A stretch of DNA of 29,311 nt from Bacteroidales bacterium UBA6346 (GTDB lineage Bacteria; Bacteroidota; Bacteroidia; Bacteroidales; UBA932), in NCBI GenBank assembly GCA_002438905.1, contig DJSA01000142.1, positions 1 to 29,311 on the forward strand, written 5' to 3'. Position 1 is the stretch's first letter. Each line of letters starts with the position of its first letter. The notes under the pieces are model-generated. The model did not search any database. It was not told where the DNA came from and was given only the letters and a program-made list of their open reading frames with translations. The position numbers were made by a program, and so were the translations under genes. Shown here in pieces: positions 1 to 6,759 of this stretch.

Positions 1-88
1 TTTTTAACGAAGTATTGTTACACTGCAACGTCAAAAAAAATCTTTCGGATCTATAAAAAAAGAAAAATTTTGCATTTCTTTTTTTATG

Positions 89-123
89 TTGTGCAACCAT
101 CCAGAAACTCTGTCATAGATTTG
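89..123 (+). promoter_or_regulatory. Putative promoter of the fimbrial operon
   Basis: TAGATTTG at 116-123 is an exact match to the Bacteroidetes -7 consensus TAnnTTTG and lies 26 bp before the first ATG of the operon. The nearest TTG (89-91) is 24 bp upstream of it, longer than the usual 19-21 bp, so the -33 part is weak. The 149 bp before the gene otherwise hold only A/T-rich sequence. Confidence 0.45.
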
Positions 124-149
124 CCGCGTCAAACAAAAGCGACAGACAG

Positions 150-1217
150 ATGAAAACGACAGACATAATGCAACATTATTCCATCACGGGCCGGACGATA
201 ACTAGCCAATATCACAGGGTCATCTATCCCTTTTTGGCATTGCTCTCTCTCACTTGCTTGCCGGCCCATTTCTTTTCCTGCTCAAAGATTTTCGCACCTG
301 CGCATGAAAGAAGCATAGAAACAATAGGGAGTATCACCACGCTCAAGATAAGCGACTATGCGAAAGAAAATGCAAGCATTGGTGGGTATGATGTCCTAGT
401 ATACAATTCGGACAAGTTTGGACGGTTGGACTCGTATATGCATTTCAATGGTCCGATGCCTGAACTTCCGGTATCGTCCGGAAGTGGGGCGAAGACTATT
501 GTTGTAATAGGCAACGCGCCTGAAGAATTTCCGGAATGGGAGAACGTGCTTTCATTGAATCAATTATCAAAGACATGCAGCAATCTTGAAAACGAGTCAG
601 AAGACTTCCCAGTCATGGTAGGAATGGCAGAGACCGAAGCCGGAGAAAGCTGCGAAATACATATGAAACCGCTCATGGCACGTATATGCCTTAAGGAACT
701 CAGCTGCGACTTCAGCGGGACAATGTACGCAGGTGAGAAGCTGAATGACATTAGGGTCTATCTCACGAATGTCAATGCAGAATGCGGCATGACCGGAGGA
801 CAGGGAATAGGGAAACGATTCATAAACAACGGAAGACTAGAAGATGCCGACATAAGAAAATTCCGTACCCCTTCAATCGTGTATAGGGATATCGAAAAAC
901 CCGTGGGGGCAGTTCCAGAATGTCTGGAGTTGATGCTCTATTGCTATCCGAACGAAAGCTGTGAGGAAAGTTTCGGGCGTCCGTTCACGAGACTTGTCAT
1001 TGAGGGGAAAATACGGGGACGGACTTGGTATTGGCCAATCAACCTCAACTCACTAAAGGATAAAGGAATTCGCTCCAACGACTACTATAGCCTAAAGGTA
1101 CGGCTAAGACGTAGTGGAACAGAGGATCCAGACACGGCAATAGAACTTGAAAATAACGAAATTACAGTGGAAATAGAGAAATGGGACGAAAAGGAAAACT
1201 ATACTGTGGCATTTTAG
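150..1217 (+). CDS. FimB/Mfa2-family fimbrial lipoprotein (first paralogue)
   Basis: Predicted 355-aa surface protein related to FimB/Mfa2 subunits, which anchor or cap type V pili of Bacteroidales. A hydrophobic stretch at residues 25-43 ending FFSC (Cys44) could be a lipoprotein signal, although the N-terminus before it is long; Met7 is an alternative start. Residues 153-179 carry the family segment with the PLMARI core shared with the next two proteins. Near residues 290-320 there is the W-Y-W-P-I then R-S-N-x-Y pattern, followed by GTEDPD and a C-terminal strand ending in EKWDE, typical of this fold. It heads a four-gene operon and its 3' end overlaps the next gene by 37 bp in another frame. 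It could be an anchor or a minor tip subunit; the sequence does not decide. Confidence 0.7.
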   Translation: MKTTDIMQHYSITGRTITSQYHRVIYPFLALLSLTCLPAHFFSCSKIFAPAHERSIETIGSITTLKISDYAKENASIGGYDVLVYNSDKFGRLDSYMHFNGPMPELPVSSGSGAKTIVVIGNAPEEFPEWENVLSLNQLSKTCSNLENESEDFPVMVGMAETEAGESCEIHMKPLMARICLKELSCDFSGTMYAGEKLNDIRVYLTNVNAECGMTGGQGIGKRFINNGRLEDADIRKFRTPSIVYRDIEKPVGAVPECLELMLYCYPNESCEESFGRPFTRLVIEGKIRGRTWYWPINLNSLKDKGIRSNDYYSLKVRLRRSGTEDPDTAIELENNEITVEIEKWDEKENYTVAF

Positions 1218-2449
1218 CCTTTTTTATAATTACCATTTTGTGTTTATTGGGAGTCAGCGGGTGCACGGCACGCATTGAAGGAAACCGTGTGCCCACTGAC
1301 ATAATTCTAAGCGCAGAAAGCACCGCCACCAAGGCCTTAGATCCAGACGAGGATTCGATCCGTGATGCGAACGTCTTCGTATTCACAGCAGATGGTTTCA
1401 TGGAACGTTCAGAATTTATCAACGGGGATAAATGTCAACTGACTTTGGTCAGAGGCAGGGAATACGACATTTATGTCTGCGCCAACTTTGGCTATCGACT
1501 GAATATCAGTTCAATAGAAGAGCTAAATGCGCTTGAATTCCATCTTGCATACCCAGATGACTATTCCACAGGAATGCCTATGTGCGGGTGTGCACAAGGC
1601 GTCAGAGCAGGTAAAAGCGTCAGCATACAGATGAAGCGGCTTATGGCAGGAATAAAGATTAGCATTGACCGCAGTCGTCTTAACAAAGACGTGACAATGA
1701 GCGTTCGTGGCATAAGTATAGGAAACTGCCCGAAAAAATGTCGTGTGTTCGCCGAATCAAAAGTCGAAGCATCTGAAGAATGCTTCAATCTCGGATTCTG
1801 CAGGGACGATCGGGAATGCGCTGTGCTTAACGATGGGCTTGAAAATGGTAAAAGTGGCGAAATTAGCCTATATATGTTAGAGAATCGACAGGGAATGTTC
1901 CCGAAAAAGATAGAAAAAGACTCTGAAAAGGTCTTTCCGGAATCAGAACGCATGGCAAAAGTATGTTCCTACATTGAGGTGGAACTTGAATACAATTCCG
2001 CAAAACACTTCAGCAATGGCGACTATCTCCGGTACAGATTCTATCTCGGAGAATCACTGAACGACCTGAACATTGACAGAAACTGCATATATCATGTGAC
2101 CATCCGGCCAGAAGGGGACGGGCTCGGAGACAACGGGTGGAGAGTTGACAAGTCTTCATTGTCCGATGCCATTAGCTTCAAGATGGAGCCTGAAGGCTAT
2201 ATGGAAGCAAGCATCGGAGACGTAATTCATGTCGGATGCACATTTTCTCCTCCCGGAGCCGAATTTAACGTCGGCATCGAGGAACTGGAGGAGGACAGGG
2301 CGCGTGGAATATATGATTATGTGATTGACGAGGATGGTCGCGGTGTGACCCTCACCATAAGAGGTCTCGGAACGGGAATGGTCTATATGGAAGCCGGAGA
2401 GCCTATAAATCAGTCAGGATTACTGTACATACATATAAGGGAGGATTAA
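1181..2449 (+). CDS. FimB/Mfa2-like fimbrial lipoprotein (second paralogue)
   Basis: Predicted 422-aa lipoprotein. The signal peptide is clear: basic MGRKGK, a hydrophobic core at residues 11-25 and lipobox VSGC with Cys28. A beta-rich FimB-like half follows, including residues 131-158 (MCGC then QMKRLMAGI) and residues 283-312 with YRFYLG, IDRN and a Y-H-V strand, both closely matching the next gene product. The last 90 residues look like a separate Ig-like domain and have no counterpart in the first protein. The start lies inside the upstream gene (37-bp overlap), and the TAA stop shares one base with the ATG of the next gene, so translational coupling is likely. Probable role: accessory or tip component of a type V pilus at the outer membrane, inferred from family resemblance. 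Confidence 0.7.
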   Translation: MGRKGKLYCGILAFFIITILCLLGVSGCTARIEGNRVPTDIILSAESTATKALDPDEDSIRDANVFVFTADGFMERSEFINGDKCQLTLVRGREYDIYVCANFGYRLNISSIEELNALEFHLAYPDDYSTGMPMCGCAQGVRAGKSVSIQMKRLMAGIKISIDRSRLNKDVTMSVRGISIGNCPKKCRVFAESKVEASEECFNLGFCRDDRECAVLNDGLENGKSGEISLYMLENRQGMFPKKIEKDSEKVFPESERMAKVCSYIEVELEYNSAKHFSNGDYLRYRFYLGESLNDLNIDRNCIYHVTIRPEGDGLGDNGWRVDKSSLSDAISFKMEPEGYMEASIGDVIHVGCTFSPPGAEFNVGIEELEEDRARGIYDYVIDEDGRGVTLTIRGLGTGMVYMEAGEPINQSGLLYIHIRED

Positions 2450-5400
2450 TGATGAAAGGATTATCAGCACTCGGCAAGACGCTGATGTTCTTGTCTGTAG
2501 TTCACGCGTGCATCGGGTGTCTCAAGACCGACTTGGAGGCGGTGCCCGCAACGAAGGCGGAAAAGGCCATTGAAATAGGCCTGCGGTTCAGATGCAGAAG
2601 TGGGGTGAATGATGTGCAAACCACCCGTTCCGCGATGTTCAGCGGTGATGACATTGACAACATGTGCATCTTTGTCTGGCGCGATGGAACATGCGTCCAG
2701 CAGGAGTTTCTGGAAACAGTGCCGGGACAGATCAAACTCTCTCTTATATGCGGCGGCACATATTCATTCTATGCAGTGGCAAACTGCGGGGACCAAATGG
2801 GGCTTGGAGGCGAAGACTGGAGGACGGACGAAAGCAGCATGGCAAGGATGGCTGTAAGGCTCCTGGGAGAGGATGGGAAGAAACAGGGGCTGCCGATGGC
2901 CGGATGTGTACGAGACTTCACCGTGAGGAGTTCCGGAGCACAGCCTGTCATTGATCTCGAACATCTTGTGAGCAGGATTAGCCTGACATTCGCGCCGGAC
3001 AGGGCACTTGAAACGTCTGGGATAAAGGTGACAAGTGTGCGGTTGAGGGATGCCGCTACTCAGATGACTCCGTTCACAGACGGGTACCGGGCCAAGGAAA
3101 CAATGGTTGCTGACGGTGACTTTAGTTCAGAGGAAGACCTGCAGATTCTGAATGCCGGAGGTGAAGTGTCGTTCTATGCCTTTGAAAACTGTTGGGGAGA
3201 TCTGCTGCAAAACAACACAGATCAGAAGAAGAAAGTTCCAGATGAATTCGGTAATATCAAGGGACCGACATATTTGGAGGTAAGTTGCGCCTTCGTCGGA
3301 AACGGGCTGCTTTCAGGGGATCTGACATACAGAATCTACCTTGGTTCGGACACCACAAGCAACTTTGATCTTGAACGGAACTCCACCTATAGGGTTATGC
3401 TGACAGGGACCAAAAATGGTCTCGAAGAAATAAGTTGGAGGATAGACAGGAATTGGCGGTTCAACAACTACCTCGCGACGTTTGAGATTACACAAGGGAG
3501 GCACGGGTCTGACAACCTCTATATCGGAGAAATGTTTATGGGAAGAATAACGGACATAGACCCATCCGTGGTTGCATATTTCGGGAATGATGTGGAGGAA
3601 ATGATACGAAACTGCCGCATAACTTGCGTGGATCCGAACGGAGGAGATGATCCCATTGACATCGAAATCATAGGAACAAACAATGACGGAAGCATCATCC
3701 TCCGAGGAACATGTGCCGCGCAGGCTTCCGGCGAACTGAGGCTACTTGACAGCAATGGTCATATAGTATCCATAATCGATGATGAAATCATCGTGAAACC
3801 TCCAGTCATCGTTTATTCTACGGACAATACAGCTGAATATCCGGAAGCTGACGAAGAATGCCGTGAAGCCGTAATAAACGGGGACGACGGCGTAATAAAT
3901 GTGTATTTCTGCGATTCGGACGGGATGAACCTGCTGTTCAAGGACGATAATTTCGTCGGATACTCATCAGAAATCTTTAACCTCACAGTGAATGACAACG
4001 CAAAGGATTGGGACGGAGCCTACTCATACGAGGGAGGTCTGAAGACATACCTTTCCGACATTTATGACGATGGGGTGACGTTGACAAGCGGACAGCCGTA
4101 CTGTAAGTTGGGACTCCACGTCACAAATAGTGGAAATACCATTGAAGGCAATTCCGATTATTGTAACATGTCAGGAATTCGCGGATGCATCCGAGCTGGG
4201 GTATCCGATCCGGAACAAGGGATAGGAGATTCCATGTATGCTTTCAGCATCGACTACATACCGCTGCACATCGACTTCTATAACGCAAGATATTTCGGGA
4301 AAGAACTTGCAGCCAAATACGGCATTAATGAGATTCACTTCATGGTTGTGACAAATCCTTCAAACATTCCGTTCAGTCTCAACTACACAGCTCTTGCGCG
4401 AGTCAATGGCACCGAAACGGCACTGATGGAAACACCGGACAGGACAGCCATCTATTTCTATAACTGCCCAGCAGGAATATACCTACCCTCAAGCCTGTAT
4501 ATGATTTGGGCCGAGGCGAACATGCAATCCTATGATCTCGTATCAACCAGCAGATGTACGTGGTATAGGGATGATGACGGAACGATTATCATAGGACTGC
4601 GCGATTATCTTGATGATCTGATGTATGTGACTGAAAAGGCGGAGACACAATATTGCTCCGACCATTATGGCTACACGGTCAACGGACTCGCGACATATAT
4701 GGGAATGAGGCTGGCGGATGTGACAGGAATGGCGGATTTCTCCGACGAGAACGGTAACAAGCTCAACTACACATTCACAGACAGGCTGTACGAAGACAAC
4801 TCCGGAACCGAAAGCGGCTACGTCTACATACATGACTATAACTACGGTTCAACCCTGCTGTTCTCCGGAAATAATCCCGAGTATTCAACGGGCACGTTCC
4901 AGAACTATACATACATCACGCCGCGCAACATTGCCGGAATAATGAAGAGAAGGACCTGTACGGTCCAACTCAACATGAACCAGGAGAATGGAACGCCATA
5001 TATAGGAATGAAAGTAAGCAATAGTCTCAGCAACATACAAATTAAAAGTAATTTTCATTGCGAGGGCTATTGCAAGACATATCCGAATGGGACATGGGGA
5101 AAGTCAGTGGAGAACTATCCCAAAGCAGAGCATTCTTCATCTGCAGAAAAGACGGAGTTCAAGTCCTATGGCATCCACGACATAAGCGGGAACGGAGTCC
5201 GCGATGCCCTCGACATGATCTACAACACGACGTTCTTCGACTCTTATAACAAGATCGGCAGTTCCAATAACTATCAAAAGCACTCCCAGCCTACCAAACT
5301 GACAATGGATCTGGAATTTAGGGCAGTCCGTCCGGCAGGAGAATGGTTTCTGTACAAATTCAAGGACTATGACGCTTCGGCCATCCAATATAGCAATGGA

Positions 5401-5487
5401 GGAGAGGGACCATACGAGGTAAAGACAGTAATGGACTGGAAAACTACACACGGCAGGTTCTCTAACAAACTTATAACGCTTGACTAA
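2449..5487 (+). CDS. Large fimbrial tip-like lipoprotein (DUF4906-type architecture)
   Basis: Predicted 1012-aa exported protein and the largest in the window. The N-terminus has a hydrophobic signal and a plausible lipobox CIGC (Cys24). Residues 30-335 repeat the FimB-like fold of the two upstream proteins: PMAGC and LVSRISL around residues 147-182, and YRIYLG, LERN and WRID around residues 293-330. Residues 340-460 look like Ig-like beta modules. The remaining 550 residues are rich in Tyr, Asn, Gly and Asp, with scattered Cys, and resemble a large adhesin domain. Size and layout match the Bacteroidales proteins annotated as DUF4906; that assignment is from memory of the family. ATGATG gives two adjacent start choices. 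The next gene begins 3 bp after the stop. Likely a pilus-tip adhesin; the ligand is unknown. Confidence 0.65.
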   Translation: MMKGLSALGKTLMFLSVVHACIGCLKTDLEAVPATKAEKAIEIGLRFRCRSGVNDVQTTRSAMFSGDDIDNMCIFVWRDGTCVQQEFLETVPGQIKLSLICGGTYSFYAVANCGDQMGLGGEDWRTDESSMARMAVRLLGEDGKKQGLPMAGCVRDFTVRSSGAQPVIDLEHLVSRISLTFAPDRALETSGIKVTSVRLRDAATQMTPFTDGYRAKETMVADGDFSSEEDLQILNAGGEVSFYAFENCWGDLLQNNTDQKKKVPDEFGNIKGPTYLEVSCAFVGNGLLSGDLTYRIYLGSDTTSNFDLERNSTYRVMLTGTKNGLEEISWRIDRNWRFNNYLATFEITQGRHGSDNLYIGEMFMGRITDIDPSVVAYFGNDVEEMIRNCRITCVDPNGGDDPIDIEIIGTNNDGSIILRGTCAAQASGELRLLDSNGHIVSIIDDEIIVKPPVIVYSTDNTAEYPEADEECREAVINGDDGVINVYFCDSDGMNLLFKDDNFVGYSSEIFNLTVNDNAKDWDGAYSYEGGLKTYLSDIYDDGVTLTSGQPYCKLGLHVTNSGNTIEGNSDYCNMSGIRGCIRAGVSDPEQGIGDSMYAFSIDYIPLHIDFYNARYFGKELAAKYGINEIHFMVVTNPSNIPFSLNYTALARVNGTETALMETPDRTAIYFYNCPAGIYLPSSLYMIWAEANMQSYDLVSTSRCTWYRDDDGTIIIGLRDYLDDLMYVTEKAETQYCSDHYGYTVNGLATYMGMRLADVTGMADFSDENGNKLNYTFTDRLYEDNSGTESGYVYIHDYNYGSTLLFSGNNPEYSTGTFQNYTYITPRNIAGIMKRRTCTVQLNMNQENGTPYIGMKVSNSLSNIQIKSNFHCEGYCKTYPNGTWGKSVENYPKAEHSSSAEKTEFKSYGIHDISGNGVRDALDMIYNTTFFDSYNKIGSSNNYQKHSQPTKLTMDLEFRAVRPAGEWFLYKFKDYDASAIQYSNGGEGPYEVKTVMDWKTTHGRFSNKLITLD

Positions 5488-5490
5488 AAA

Positions 5491-6384
5491 ATGAGGACAA
5501 TAAGTATTGCTGCAACGACAATTATCATCGCAACTGCCATGCAGCTTCAGGCCATGGCCCAAGAGCCTATGAAGGGAATTTCAGGGAACTTCAGAAAAGG
5601 GACATTCGCCGGAGTGGAGATGTCGACCGGAACAGCAATCAGAGCATCATCTCAAAGCACGGACTATGGATTGTACATCTTCGTAGGCTACCGTTTTCTT
5701 CCGCAGATTGCCGTTGCCGCCGGCATTGGGGGAAGCAATGCTATGGCAACAAGTACCACGGCCATGCCTATATTCATAAGGCTGCGAAGCGACATTCTTG
5801 ACAAAAAGGTGTCGCCAATAGTACAGGCAGACTTCGGCTATGCCGTCCAATTTGCACATTCAAAACGCAGCACGTCCGAACTGCTATATAATTCCGAGAC
5901 ATTCAAAGAGCGTTATACCGTACTTGGGTTCGGAAGCCAAGAAGAATACATCGATGCTTGCATCAAAGAATTCATGAAACATATCAACGGACAGAGCGGA
6001 GAGGAGGCAGAATTGCTAATAGCCGAGGAACGTGAACGCATTGTAAACCAACTATGTTGCTTCTTCAACGGGCAGCGCAGCTATCTCAACACTGATGCAC
6101 TTGACGAATTGGGATGCCTCTCGGCAGACGGATTCTTCGGCAACCTCACAGCCGGCATCAGTATAGGTGTGGGCAAAGAGTATAGCAGGATCTCAGCGGG
6201 ATTCTCTGTCGGGTTCGCCCAATATTCCCACAGCATCCGGCTGCGCGACTGGGAAAACAACTTTATAAAAATTTCTGTTCCGGCCACCCTACCCGATGGA
6301 ACGCCGATCATAATAGCCCGCACCTCGATAAATGAGAATCCGATACTCCTCGACTTGCGTCTTCGCGTCAGTTGGGAGTTCTGA
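5491..6384 (+). CDS. Outer-membrane beta-barrel protein of the fimbrial operon
   Basis: Predicted 297-aa protein with a classical signal peptide (residues 1-23, cleavage likely after AMA) and no lipobox. Alternating hydrophobic strands before residue 130 and after residue 205, ending in an aromatic C-terminus (VSWEF), indicate a small outer-membrane barrel. Between them, residues about 131-210 form a charged, helical segment rich in Glu and Lys with a Cys-Cys pair, unusual for a simple barrel and probably a large loop or plug. It starts 3 bp after the large adhesin gene and closes the operon, so it may help surface exposure or anchoring of the fimbrial lipoproteins. No specific family is recognised. 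Confidence 0.6.
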   Translation: MRTISIAATTIIIATAMQLQAMAQEPMKGISGNFRKGTFAGVEMSTGTAIRASSQSTDYGLYIFVGYRFLPQIAVAAGIGGSNAMATSTTAMPIFIRLRSDILDKKVSPIVQADFGYAVQFAHSKRSTSELLYNSETFKERYTVLGFGSQEEYIDACIKEFMKHINGQSGEEAELLIAEERERIVNQLCCFFNGQRSYLNTDALDELGCLSADGFFGNLTAGISIGVGKEYSRISAGFSVGFAQYSHSIRLRDWENNFIKISVPATLPDGTPIIIARTSINENPILLDLRLRVSWEF

Positions 6385-6463
6385 TTGTCTGTATTGAGGG
6401 TATTATGTGGGCAAATGACATTTATGCCATTATATCCCATTACCGTTCACACCGAGCATACTC

Positions 6464-6494
6464 AAAAAAGCCTCAGCGAAAATCTCGCTAAGGC
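6464..6494 (-). terminator. Terminator of tRNA-Asp
   Basis: On the minus strand GCCTTAGCGA and TCGCTGAGGC form a 10-bp stem with one G-U pair and a 5-nt loop, followed by six U. It begins 8 bp after the tRNA 3' end. The wobble pair becomes a C-A mismatch on the plus strand, so it acts mainly leftward. Confidence 0.8.
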
Positions 6495-6502
6495 TTTCTG
6501 AG

Positions 6503-6576
6503 CGGTGCGGAAGGGACTCGAACCCTCGACCCCCGGCGTGACAGGCCGGTATTCTAACCAGCTGAACTACCGCACC
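6503..6576 (-). tRNA. tRNA-Asp (anticodon GUC)
   Basis: A 74-nt cloverleaf reads on the minus strand. The acceptor pair is GGTGCGG/CCGCACC with discriminator G, as expected for Asp. The anticodon loop CTGTCAC gives GUC, and the T-loop is GTTCGAG. The 3' CCA is not encoded. A promoter lies just upstream and a terminator just downstream, so it is a single-gene unit. Confidence 0.95.
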
Positions 6577-6615
6577 AAACTTGTCAATTGCAATCGTTTT
6601 CCCGAATTGCGGATG

Positions 6616-6646
6616 CAAAGGTACGCATTTTTTCATATTCTCCAAA
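6616..6646 (-). promoter_or_regulatory. Promoter of tRNA-Asp
   Basis: On the minus strand TTTG (6646-6643), a 19-bp spacer and TACCTTTG (6623-6616) give a full Bacteroidetes sigma-ABfr-type promoter. The expected start is about 33 bp before the mature tRNA 5' end. Confidence 0.8.
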
Positions 6647-6706
6647 TATTTTTTTGTAATTTTGTGCTCTTTTCCGAGCAGAACGGCTAATTTCATCAAA
6701 TTAGCG

Positions 6707-6737
6707 TTGTCGGAACAGTGTGGCGGGTTTAACTTTG
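6707..6737 (+). promoter_or_regulatory. Promoter of uvrA
   Basis: TTG (6707-6709), a 20-bp spacer and TAACTTTG (6730-6737) match the Bacteroidetes promoter consensus. The -7 element ends 22 bp before the uvrA ATG, implying a short leader. No LexA-like operator is recognised nearby. Confidence 0.75.
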
Positions 6738-6759
6738 TCCGATGGTGTGAGTTCAGTAT

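Noticed and set aside
6408..6431. Hairpin (GGCA...TGCC) after the fimbrial operon as its terminator
   Set aside because: The pairing is imperfect with bulges and no U tract follows; too weak to call.
6385..6576. tRNA-Asp as an integration site for an island carrying the fimbrial operon
   Set aside because: The tRNA 3' end faces the fimbrial genes, but no duplicated tRNA 3' fragment and no integrase were seen in the 6.4 kb to its left. It cannot be excluded beyond the window.
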